64,000 bases of DNA from Linanthus parryae (taxonomy: Eukaryota > Streptophyta > Magnoliopsida > Ericales > Polemoniaceae). Below the pieces are notes generated by a model. The model was given only the letters and a program-made list of their open reading frames with translations. It did not search any database and was not told the origin of the DNA. A program made the position numbers and the translations under genes. The stretch covers positions 72,448,127 to 72,512,126 of the forward strand of contig JALGPY010000006.1 of NCBI GenBank assembly GCA_023055425.1, in the 5' to 3' direction. Within the stretch, counting starts at the first letter, position 1; each line of letters starts with the position of its first letter. This document shows positions 36,913-47,873 of the stretch, in pieces.

Positions 36913-37539
36913 ATGGCTAGAACTAAGCATACAGCAAGGAAGCGTGTGTTGCCAGTTGAGAAGCACCCTGTTGTGACACGTTGGGTCGAAGGTGAAGACT
37001 TTCCAGATTTTCGTGACCGCGTGGTTCAATATTGTGAGGATAGATTCCAAGCCTTAGATTTTCCTCGGTATAGGAATTCAGATTTTCAGGCTTACTGTAT
37101 GGTGAAGGCATTACCTATGAAACCCATGCTTGGGGAGATTATTACAAAGTATAGCAACGTCATGGGCAGGTTGAATCGTCTGAATGATAAGGATTATCTT
37201 TGCCAAGGTGAATGGACGATAAGTGCAAATTTTATAAGCAAGTTGTTGATGGAGACTCATCTTAAGTGGCAGAATTATACAGTTATTGAGATAGAATCCA
37301 GTGATGAAGAAGACGTGATCTACATAAGCTCTAGTGATGAAAAAGAGGTGATTATTATAGACTCTAGTGACGATGAGGAAGTCAAAGAGGATCCAATGGA
37401 AGATGTCGATGAATACCCCGAGATTGAGGAAGATCCCATGGAGTATGAAGAAAGTGAAGAAGACCCGAGTGAAGGTGAAGAGCACGAGTATGATTCCATT
37501 GAAGAAGAGATGGATGAAAGCGATGAGGACGAGGATTAA
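36913..37539 (+). CDS. Extra ORF with a histone H3-tail-like N terminus, SUMO-interaction-like motifs and acidic tail
   Basis: 208 codons, intact, between primer site and gag. The start MARTKHTARK equals the H3 tail (ARTKQTARK) in eight of nine residues after Met, keeping Lys at H3 positions 4 and 9. Residues 11-120 are a globular-looking segment I do not recognise. Three hydrophobic cores followed by Ser/acidic residues, VIEI (124-127), VIYI (135-138) and VIII (146-149), fit SUMO-interaction motifs. Residues 151-208 are strongly acidic. The ATG directly follows CCTCTTGTAG, an acceptor-like site, so expression from a spliced RNA is plausible. No zinc knuckle, protease or RT motif. It is not a histone: similarity stops after about 10 residues. 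Role in chromatin targeting or silencing escape is inference. Confidence 0.75.
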   Translation: MARTKHTARKRVLPVEKHPVVTRWVEGEDFPDFRDRVVQYCEDRFQALDFPRYRNSDFQAYCMVKALPMKPMLGEIITKYSNVMGRLNRLNDKDYLCQGEWTISANFISKLLMETHLKWQNYTVIEIESSDEEDVIYISSSDEKEVIIIDSSDDEEVKEDPMEDVDEYPEIEEDPMEYEESEEDPSEGEEHEYDSIEEEMDESDEDED

Positions 37540-38568
37540 GCTTGTTAGAATTCTTTAGATTTCCTAGACTTGATGTTTTTTAAGTTTTATTATTGGTTTG
37601 AATAAGGCTATGATGCCAAGCAATACTTTGATGTTTTTAGGACGATTTTTGAATGGTCACTTTTGGGCTAGAGTTAAATTTTTAGCGTTTTACTTTAGGA
37701 TGAGGAATAATGTTCATGTTTTGAGGACCTGATTTAGGGAATTTAATAAATTTAGTCTTCTGAATTTTGGAGTATGAATTGATGAATTAAGGTTGTGTTA
37801 TGTTTTGTTATCACTGATTAAGTGCTTAGAAAGTGTTCATGGAGTTAGAACGTGAAAACTTTGATCTTTGGTGTTGTTGATTCTGCACAGCAGTGAGTTT
37901 TTGTTGTAGCAGACGTATTCAATTTTGGATTTATTGTTCCCTTAATATTTCCCGGAAAGTAGACATACCCAAGTATCTCCCATAAAAATTTCAGCCCTAT
38001 ATGAGTTCTGGAGAATTAGTTACGAATTTTCAAAATTGGTGGTTCAGTAGCAGAATTGCAAAGTGACTAGCTGTAGCATTTTTTATTGATACCTATCTTC
38101 CAGATATTTTTTTGATCTCAAATTTTTATGGTAACTATTAGACACGTTTGGCTAACTCTGGGAGAAATACTAGCTAATTTTGAGAATTTTAAAGACAGTT
38201 TAAGGCTTTTCAAAGTCAAAATTTCTGTTCTGGTGGGCTGTGACAGCAGCTGTAGTATTACCTGTGTAATTTGAGTTCTACAATTTATTTTCAGTTGATT
38301 CTTCTTGAGTATGAAATTAGACTCAGAGAGGTTGTTGAAAACCAAAATTCACAATTTGTTTTTGTCTGATTGATCCTTTTTCCAATTTTTGAAGTAGATG
38401 AAAAGCTGAGACGTGATTAGCCTATGTGGAAATACATGAGTACTTGATTTAAATGATGATCAATGTGTGACATTACTTGTTTAATTGTGCACTACATGCC
38501 ATATATGCATGATTGTTTGTACTTCTTGATACTTTATAAGTAATACAATAGGCTATAGTGTAGGGATT
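37540..38568 (+). other. Non-coding spacer between the extra ORF and gag
   Basis: AT-rich with no sustained frame and no recognised motif. Confidence 0.5.
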
Positions 38569-39804
38569 ATGACTGATAGACCACAACAATACTACACCAG
38601 GAGAAATCGCCAAGTACCAATGGCAGCACCAAACAACAACAACAACAATAACAACAACATGGAGCAGTTCTTTGCGCAATTTGCTCAAATGGCGTAGAAC
38701 GCAAACCAAGGAGAGCAGAATAACGCCAATTGGGCGAAGAAAGTGGCAGACGTGAAGCCAGGGAACTATACAGGCAATGAGGATCCTGTTGAGCTTGAAA
38801 ATTGGATCAATGAGATGGATAAGGTCCTTGAGCTAGTTGAGTGCCCCGAAGACCGCAAGGTTGTTTGCGCGGCATTATACCTGAAGAACGAAGCTAATAC
38901 ATGGTGGAGGAGCACACGTCCGAACTTTTTGGCTCAACCCAATTTCAATTGGGAGGCTCTTCAAACTGCACTACGCACTCGCTTTATCCGGACCATGTCC
39001 AGGATCAAAAGTACATAGAATTCGTGAATCTGACACAAGGGAACGGTTCTGTGACTGAGTACTTCAAGAAGTTCATGGAACTATCCCGATTTGCAGGTCA
39101 GCTGATGCCTGATGAAGCGACTAAGGTTAGGAAGTTCATGTCTGGTCTCGAACTTCATCTGCAGAAAGACTTGATGTGCAGGACGTACGATACTCTTCAG
39201 GAAGCTTATGATAGAGCTGCAGCCGTTTGGCGCATTCAAGAGGCACAAGATGAGAAGCGTGGGAAGCGCAAGGTTGAGAGCGCTGTGGGCTATGGCTACA
39301 ATAAGAGTAGGAATAACCAAGGTAGTCAGGACAAGAGGTTTAAGACTAACCATGGAGGAAGTAACCAATGACAGTATCATGGTAACAAGCAGAATAATGG
39401 AGATGATCAATCTCGCCGTCATATCTGCAAGAAGTGTCAACAGAATCATCCAGGAAAGGACTGTCAAGGAAACCTTGTCACTTGCTACCACTGTGGCAAG
39501 AAGGTTCATCGTTCGTTTGAGTGTCGATCGAAACCAAATGGAAATCAACAAGGGAACCAATGAGGAAATTACCAAGGGAATCGACAGTTCAACAACAAGA
39601 ACAGGGCGGAAACCGGAACTATGGAAACTACAACAACCAAGTAAATGGAGGCAACAACTATGGTAGGCAGCAAGTGAACAACCAGGGCAATGGAAGAAAC
39701 AATGGAATTCAGAACGGGAATAGGAATAACAACGCTCCAGCTAACGCCAACAACAATGGGACTGGTACGGCAGGAACTACCACACAGAACGGGAATGTTG
39801 CAAG
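38569..39804 (+). pseudogene. Tekay-like gag, broken and truncated by SIRE
   Basis: Starts ATG at 38569 with an Asn-rich N terminus. TAG at 38695-38697 interrupts it. A capsid domain follows (ADVKPGNYTGNEDPVELENW, ANTWWRSTRPNF). A 1-bp loss near 38985 shifts the frame; the shifted frame continues (YIEFVNLTQGNGSVTEYFKKF) to TGA at 39369-39371. Two zinc knuckles follow: CKKCQQNHPGKDC (CX2CX3HX4C) and CYHCGKKVHRSFEC (CX2CX4HX4C), the chromovirus pattern. An Asn/Gly-rich tail is cut at 39805. Non-functional as it stands. Confidence 0.82.
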
Positions 39805-41281
39805 TGTTGAGTCAAAGACCCTTGATTTTTTTGAGTGATGAAAGACAAAGACTAAGACATAAGCAGCAAAGCATCTCAGTTATCCCAAGGCCTTGAGATA
39901 TTGACTGAACTTCAAATCCTCGAGAGTTATTCTATTCTGCTATATGTTCTAACAGTTCTGTGTTGCAGATTGGATATCTGATTATACAGATCAGTGGTTT
40001 ACTGCATATACTTATGGATTACACTGTTTTATTTCTAACACAATTGCAGATGATCAGAAAAGGAAGAACCAAAGTTATATGGGTTTAACTTTGAAATTCT
40101 GTGAAGCAGGTTCAGAGCTCCAAGGCCTTGAGATGTGCCTTGAGCTGCTGATAGTTTTTACAGAACTTAGTTGATTCTTTCTTGCAGGTTGTGATTCTTA
40201 GTATTGTGATTATTTACTCACTTCTAAGTGTCTTAAACTTTTTTTTTTCATGATTCATATGTTTTCGAAGATATACAGGTTATTGTTCTAGTCTGTTAAA
40301 CAGTTTTATCAGAAACTGGATAACCAAACAGTCATAGCACTGTTATCTTTCTGGATTTTGTTGTTGCTGTGTTTCAATGATGTTGCAGGGTTGTTAAACG
40401 TGCAGGAGCAATCTCAAAACACTCCAACGGATATCCACTTGAAGCTGTTTGAATTTCAGTTGAAAACAGAAAGAGGATTTGTAGGAACTGAGATCCTAAA
40501 ATCTCTCAATCAGTTGCAGATGTGGATAAAAGAGACTGGTTTGAATTTTGAAGAGGACAGAGGCTTGCAGAATACTCAGAGAGGTGTGACAAAATCGTGG
40601 GAGATCATTCATTCAAACACACAATCATTCAAGCTTCATTCCAGATTCCAGAAGATGAAATCAATCCAGTTTTCCAGAAGAACACATCCAGGCTTCAACA
40701 GCTTATCTTCATAATGTGTTCTTCACTTGTACTTATATATTTGTTTTTTTAGATTATATTAAACCTCACTTAACCTAGTGGTTGGTTGTTCAAGTGAACA
40801 ACAAGAGGTTCTTGTTAGCTCAACAATTAGTAGCTGGAACTAGATAGGTTTGGAACCACAAGCTGTATAGGTGTAAGGGAAATCACTTAGGCTTGAAGAT
40901 CTAGGGCTGTTTATGTGTGAGTAATAAGATGTGTTTGCCCAATCCTGGTGGGATTAGATCCCTCAGGCAGAGATTAGGTCCATTGGGACTGAACTCTGTA
41001 AATTTCTTTGTGTTCTTTACTTTACTGTTTGATAATTATCTGCTGCACGCAACTCAAATCAAACTAGTGTTCAAAAGCTGTTTAGAATTGTTTACAGTTC
41101 AAGACCTTGAAGCTTACCATTTTGCCTTTGTAAGTTTCAGACAGTTTACTAAAATCTCAAGGCCTTGAGATTTGAGTTTCACACAAAGTCTTTCTGTTAA
41201 ACTTTGAGTTTTGAAAAAAGTTTACATACTCTATTCAACCCCCCCCCCCTTCTAGAGTATTTAGGTCCTGTACATTACACA
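39805..41281 (+). repeat. 5' LTR of the first SIRE copy
   Basis: 1.48 kb, TGTTGAG...ACACA (3' end inferred). It carries the palindromes at 39886, 40121, 41100 and 41158, and a poly-C tract near 41241. An open frame of 118 codons (40358-40714) is also open in the partner LTR (59530-59886). Confidence 0.83.
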
Positions 41282-41289
41282 CTTTCAAT

Positions 41290-41301
41290 TGGTATCAGAG
41301 C
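41290..41301 (+). other. Primer binding site, tRNA-iMet type
   Basis: TGGTATCAGAGC, 8 bp after the inferred LTR end; the same site follows the shared LTR at 60461-60472. Confidence 0.88.
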
Positions 41302-41337
41302 TTGTGTCACTGTTTTAGATCTAACAATCTGGTGACT

Positions 41338-43211
41338 ATGAGTAATTTAGGAGATGGTGGATTCTCACAAGGAAGGGCAGCCAACAGACATCCATTGTTC
41401 TGTGGTGATAACTTCATGCACTGGAAGGCACTGATGAAGATGTTCATCATAGATCAAGACATGGAACTATGGTCAATAGTTCAGAATGGTCCTCATGAGT
41501 ACTACACTACAATTGATGGAGTCAGATGTATCAAGTCTGAGGAAAATCTTTCAGTCACTGAACTGGAAAAGGTATCAAAAAATTACAAGGCTATGAATCT
41601 GTTATACTGTGCTCTAAATGCAGATGAGTTCAACAGAGTGTCAAACTGCAAGAGTGCCAAAGAAGTATGGGATAAACTGGTGGTGACATATGAAGGAACC
41701 AGCCAGGTTAAGCAGGCAAAAATCAACATACTTCTGAGGCAATATGAGTTGTTCAAGATGAATTCAGATGAGACCATCAAGGAAATATTCAAAAGATTCA
41801 CTGATGTGGTGAACAATCTGGAGTCATTGGGAAAGAAGTTCTCAAATGAAGAGAAGTTCAGAAAGATTCTGAGAAGCTTGCCAAAATCCAAGTGGGAGCC
41901 AAAGACAACAGCCATTGAGGAAGCTCAGGACTTGAGTCTTCTTCAGCTAGATGATCTACAAGTAAAGCTTCTCACTCATGAAATGTCTTTGAAGGATGTG
42001 GAAGGTGATTTGAGTGAAAACATCAGGAACTTAGCACTTGAGGCAAAAGACAGTGAAAAGTCTCAAAGCCTTGAGACTGAGGATGAGCCTGATTATGAAG
42101 AGGCTTTAGCATTGATCTTCAAGGCCTTGGCCAGGATTCTCAAAAAGAAAAGAAACTCTGGTAACATGGATTACAACAGAGAGAGATCAAGACCCTGAGG
42201 CAGCAAGGATTACAAAGGTAAATCTTCATCACAGTCACATAAAACTAAAATAATGAATCGTTTTGAGTGTGGTGATGCAGATCATTTAGTAAGGGACTGC
42301 CCACAAAAGAAGAAGAACAGGAACTTTCAGAAGAAAGACAGTGACAACAGAAGGAAGAAAGCCATGATGGCTTCTTGGAGTGATTCTGATTCATCAAGTG
42401 ACTCAGACACAGAAGAAGAGCAAGCAAACCTATGCTTCATGGCAAAGCATGATGAGGAAAATTCATCAGACAGACATATTGAAGACATGGTAAAAAATTT
42501 ACTTGCTAGTCCTTCTGATGTACTTCCTGAAATTCTCAAAAGTATGTTTTTAAATGAGGAAAGTTATAGAAATGAGATTTCTGCTTTAAAGATTAAGATT
42601 CATGAGCAGGTAAAAGAAAACCTTGACCTAGTTTTTTCAAACAAAAATGTTGAAGTTTTTAAGACAAAGCTGGAAAAAGACTTCAAGGCCTTGGACAGCA
42701 GGTTCAAAGTCTTGAAGGCACAGATAAAAGAGGTTGTTGATCAAAACACTCTTTTAACTGAAAGATATGCTGATCTAAAGACTAATTCTGAGAATTTAGA
42801 ACAACGGATCTGCTCTTTGACTGAGATACCTCAAGAGTCCAAGAAGGTCCTAGCTAGATTTACAGGCTCAGAACATAATCTGAATCTCATTCTTGGAGGA
42901 AGTTGAAATCAATGCATAAAAATGGGATTGGCTATAATCCAAATTTTCCAAAGAAAGGCCAAACTACTTTTGTCAAATCTGGTAGCAGACATTCTCCAAA
43001 ATGTCATTACTGTGGAAAAATTGGTCATGTCAGATTAACTTGTCCCTTCAGAAGATCAGAACCTCATATTATGAGGAATACTTATCCTTATCAGCTTAAG
43101 GGACAGGTTAGGCAGATTTGGGTTCCAAAACGAATTAGGCCACCAAATATGGCTGATTCTGAGTATGACTCAAAGTTCTGCACTTGGTCTAACAGCCTGT
43201 TGAGGCAATGA
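41338..43211 (+). pseudogene. SIRE gag, first copy
   Basis: ATG at 41338 (MSNLGDGGFSQG), with a UBN2/DUF4219-like capsid (NFMHWKALMKMF, AKEVWDKLVVTYEG). In-frame TGA at 42196-42198 is also present in the second copy. Next comes a knuckle lacking its first Cys (RFECGDADHLVRDCP), a Glu/Asp/Ser-rich and coiled-coil-like region (about 42370-42890), then an intact knuckle CHYCGKIGHVRLTC. A 1-bp loss near 42903, absent in the second copy, creates another stop. It ends TGA at 43209-43211. Confidence 0.83.
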
Positions 43212-43212
43212 T

Positions 43213-46200
43213 TTGTTTTTGCAGGATGTCACCAAGGCCTTGAAAGATCATAAATGGATTTTAGACAGTGGATGTTCCAGACATATGAGTGGAAAGAAGT
43301 CTCTCTTCACTGAACTTACAGAAAAATATGGAGGAACAATCACACTTGGTGACAAAGCAAAATGCAATATCATTGGTATAGGTAGTATTGGTAATGGTTC
43401 TACAAATTCTATATCTGATGTTTATCTGGCAGATGGACTTAAGTATAATTTGCTTAGTATCTCTCAGTTATGTGATAAAGGTTATAAAGCTATATTTGAC
43501 AAGGAGAAATGTGTGGTGCAATATGAGAAATCTGGTGATTGCATACTCACTGCTCCTAGATCATATAATCTATATGCTATGAATACTAACAGTGTTGCAG
43601 GTGACAAGCTAAAATGCCTCAAGGCCTTGAAGGAAGATTCAAAGCTTTGGCACAGAAAGCTTGGCATATTAGTATACATACTTTGAATAAAATCATCTCA
43701 AAAGACTTGGTAAGAGGTTTACCATCACAGAAATTTTCAGATGATGAGGTTTACAAGGCATGTGTACAAGGTAAACAGACCAGAAGCTCATTCAAGCCAA
43801 AGAACTTTGTAAGTACTTCTAGACCCTTAGAATTGCTTCATATGGACTCATGTGGTCCTATGAGAGTTCAAACTCCAAAAGGTAAGAGGTATATGCTTGT
43901 TATAATTGATGATTATTCTAGATTTACTTGGGTGATGTTTATTAGAGACAAAACTGAAGCTTTATCTGAATTTTCTAGACTATGCAAAGAGCTCCAAACT
44001 TTGAAAAATTTACCTGTTGCATCTATTAGAAGTGATCATGGTAGGGAGTTTGATCAACTTGACTTTGATTTGTTTTGTGCAATGCATGGCATTTCACACA
44101 ACTTTTCTGCACCTAGAACTCCACAGCAAATGGAGTAGTTGAAAGGAAAAATAGGACACTTGAGGATATGTCTAGAACCATGCTTCTTGAAAGTAATCTG
44201 CCAAGGTTTTTATGGGCAGAAGCTATTAACAATGCCACTTATGTGCTGAATAGATGCTTGATTAGACCTATTTTGAAAAAGACCCCCTATGAACTGTTTA
44301 AAGGTAGAAAGCCTACTATTTCTTATTTCAAACCCTTTGGTTGTATCTGTTTTGTGCATAATAATGGTAGAGACAATCTTGGTAAGTTTGATGCTAGAAG
44401 TGATGAAGGTGTATTTCTTGTATATTCTCAAACTAGTAAAGCTTATAGAGTTTATAATAGAAAAACCAAGATTGTGGAAGAGAGCATTCATGTAATTTTT
44501 GATGAAAGTACTAATGATTCTCTGAGTGAAAGTTTTGCAGATCTAGATTTGAACAAGCATGAATCAGATGATGATGCTGCGAAAGAATACAAAGGCCAAA
44601 CTAATGTGCAGAATCAATCAGCAGAATCTCAAGGCCTTGAACCTCCTGCTGAACCAAAATTTCAAAGCCTTGAGACAGAAGCTTAAACTTTCTACGATGC
44701 TCCCTCTACTGCTTCAAGGACTCAAAGCCTTGAAGGAGAATACTCCTGGGTACCAAGAAAGAAGTTTAAGTACCTTGCAGACCCTCCAGCTGATAACATT
44801 ATATCAGATCCATTAACTGGAACTCAGACAAGAGGACATTTAAATAACTTGTGTGCTTTTAGTGCATTTGTATCTTTGATTGAGCCTAAGAATACCAAGG
44901 AAGCTCTAGAAGATGCAGAATGGATCATTGCAATGCAGAGTGAGCTGAATGAGTTTGAAAGGAACAAGGTTTGGAATCTGGTCCCCATACCTAAAGAGAA
45001 ATCAGTTATTGGAACCAAATGGGTATTCAGAAACAAGCTTGATGAGAATGGCAAAGTGGTAAGAAATAAAGCCAGGCTGGTAGCTCAAGGATATAATCAG
45101 GAAGAAGGTATAGATTATGAGGAGACTTTTGCTCCTGTTGCCAGGTTAGAAGCTATTAGAATACTTCTTGCATTTGCATCTCACAATCACATAAAGCTTT
45201 ATCAAATGGATGTTAAATGTGCTTTTCTGAATGGATATTTACAAGAAGATGTTTATGTAGCACAACCTCCTGGTTTTGAAGATGAAAATTTTCCTGATCA
45301 TGTTTATAAACTGGATAAAGCTCTCTATGGTTTAAAACAAGCTCCACGGGCTTGGTATGACAGACTTTCAAAATTTCTACTTGAAAACAATTTCAAAAGA
45401 GGCTTAGTTGACAAAACTCATTTCATTAAACACCATCAAAGCGAGCTGTTAGTAGTTCAGATTTATGTAGATGATATATTATTTGGTGCTACTAATGATG
45501 CTCTTTCAAAAGAGTTTTATAGTCTGATGTGCAGGGAGTTTGAGATGAGCCTAATGGGTGAACTGAATTTCTTTCTTGGACTTCATATATTACAAATGAA
45601 GAAAGGAATTTTTGTACATCAAGGAAAATATACCAAGGACTTATTGAATAAGTACAATATGTCACAGTCCAAGGTGCTTAAGACCCCTATGAGTTCATCA
45701 CTCTCTTTAGACAAAGATTCAAATGGTAGGAGTGTGAATCAAAAGGAATACAGAGGTATGATTGGATCACTATTGTATTTAACTGCTAGGAGACCTGATA
45801 TTATGTTCAGTGTCTGTATGTGAGCTAGATTTCAAGCAGATCCTAAGGAAAGTCATTTAACTGCAGTCAAAAGAATTTTTAGATATTTGAATGGAACCAG
45901 AGACTTAGGGCTTTGGTATCCAAGAAGATCTAATTTTATGTTGAGTGGCTATTCAGATGCAGATTTTGCAGGATATAAAGTAGACAGGAAAAGTACTTCT
46001 GGATGCTGACAGTTTCTTGGATCTTCATTGATCAGTTGGCATTCCAAAAAACAAAATTATGTAGCATTATCAAGTGCAGAAGCTGAATATATTGCAGTTG
46101 GTGCTTGCTGTTCACAAGTGTTATGGATTACCCGGCAACTTAGAGATCTTGGCTATAGCTTCAGAAATGTGCCTATTCATTGTGACAACACAAGTGCTAT

Positions 46201-46417
46201 TTCAATCTCTAAGAATCCAGTTCAGCACTCAAGGAAAAAGCACATAGATGTGAGGCATCATTTCCTTAGAGATCATGCAGAACAAGGTGATGTTGTTTTA
46301 AATTTTATCTTTACTTCAATGCAGATTGCTGATATATTCACTAAACATTTGCCAGATGATAGGTTTTCATCTCTAAGGCTTGAATTGGGGATGTTAAACA
46401 AGGATGCATTGGTTTAG
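43213..46417 (+). pseudogene. SIRE pol (PR-INT-RT-RNase H), first copy
   Basis: Opens in +1 frame relative to gag. Protease WILDSGCSRHMSG; integrase zinc region near 43640-43770 and core motifs HMDSCGP, SDHGREF; RT with [23 protein letters not shown] and [10 protein letters not shown]; RNase H with SSAEAEYIAVGACC, HCDNTSAI and the usual IFTKHLP end. Single-base losses near 43670 and 44128, TAA at 44684-44686, TGA at 45821-45823 and TGA near 46006 break it. It ends TAG at 46415-46417, followed at once by a purine run GGGGGAG. Confidence 0.87.
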
Positions 46418-46427
46418 GGGGAGTATT

Positions 46428-47859
46428 TGTAGGGTTTTGATTCATGGATCGCACAACGGAAGCATAATCAAACATAAACCATGCAAAACCCTCCAAGGAT
46501 CACAAGTCTAGAGACATAACGATAGTAAAGGTAGGAAATCATAAACACACCTTTGGGTTCTCCTTGATGACTTCAAACGCGAATAATGTCACGTTCTCTA
46601 TAGTTGATCCACGCCTAGAGTTGATCCTAGATCTCCCAAACTCCTTGGTGCTAGCCCGGAATAGGAAGAGGAAGAACGAATCACGCAAAACGAGACAAAA
46701 AGGGGGTTTCGGCCCCTTTTTGGCCGACGCGGTGAGGGCGGCGGCAAGGGGTCGGTTCGGCCTCCTTGTTGCTTGCTCTCTCTCCTTTTGTTCTCTCCCA
46801 CTCTTGTTATGTTCACTAATGAGCATAAGTTATGAGGAAGGAAGGAAGGAGGGTCCTTTATATAGTCCAACAACTCCTTGTTAACTACCTAAAGGACTTA
46901 TTCTAGTCCAACTAGAATTCAATTTAGTCCCTTCCTTGCAAATTAGTCCCTACTAAGTTTGAAAGGGTTTGCAAAGTGATCCTTCTAATTAATTAATCCA
47001 ATTAATTAACTCCCAAATCTAGTTCAGCTCTATATCGCGTGTGACCCCATAGGTTCTATCTAGTTGGTAGCAACTATTTGCTAATATGGAGCGGTTTCTA
47101 GCAAAACATCCATTCTAGCCAACTAATAGAATAGTCATCTTGACAACCTTTGTACAAGTAATTGTCTCATCCCTTTGCCTCCATATCCGGATTGGACACG
47201 AGACATACAAGTCACACTCGTATATCCAATCCATAGTTTCTCGATCCATGGGAATAGCCTTATTCGTGCAAATAACATCAATATTCTATATATTGATTTA
47301 TTTGAGTCTGACCAGACATTCTATAAGCACTATCCCTCGAGTGGCCTAGGATATTTGCTCCCGTTATGTGGGAGGGGCAAATCCTCTCTACGTCCACTAC
47401 GATCTCTAAGCTTGCTTCTCATTGTATTCAGTACACGCCTTTATAACTACCCAGTCACGGTGTAGCGTTTAACGCTACCAAGATCACCATGATCCACAAC
47501 TAGAATATCTAGTGACTTCAAGTCTAAGGATGACAATACCATTGCACCGCGAGAAGCACTTGTGACTCAACATAACATGTATGTAGCCTTCTCGGAGATG
47601 GGTCAATCCAGTGCAACATTCCCTAATGCACACCCATGTGTTGGATCGTGATATCTCCATATCAATCCAACCCCATACTAGTCTATAGATGATTGTCCCA
47701 TTTAATCATTATACTTGACTAGGGATATTTAAGATGAACAACACAATTGTAAATCTAAGGACTTCATTATATTAAATATCCAATAAATAATAAATGAATT
47801 TTCTAGCCATATACAAATTCATACTAAACTAGATTGCCTCTAGGGCATCTATTCCAACA
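46428..47859 (-). repeat. 3' LTR of the Angela-type element
   Basis: 1,432 bp. In element sense it has TATATAAAGGACC near 46865-46853 as a TATA region. A 95-codon sense frame (46826-46539) is shared with the solo LTR at 55972 but altered by a 1-bp loss in the 5' LTR. Confidence 0.9.
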
Positions 47860-47873
47860 GTCTCCCACTTGCA

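Larger units (their letters stand above)
34205..39804 (+). mobile_element. Tekay-like (chromovirus-type) Ty3 element, 5' part, cut by SIRE
   Basis: LTR 34205-36498, tRNA-Met-type primer site, an extra ORF (36913-37539), and a gag with the chromovirus double zinc knuckle. The SIRE LTR starts at 39805, so pol, any chromodomain and the 3' LTR lie outside the window. Left flank GTGCG (34200-34204) would be the target duplication. The lineage call rests on LTR ends, primer site, gag type and blocks shared with the 450-7605 element. Confidence 0.72.

Noticed and set aside
36913..36942. Histone H3 gene
   Set aside because: Similarity covers only about the first ten residues. The rest is unlike any histone and the context is a retrotransposon leader.
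41290..41301. tRNA genes at TGGTATCAGAGC motifs
   Set aside because: They are primer binding sites directly next to LTR ends. No cloverleaf is present at any of them.
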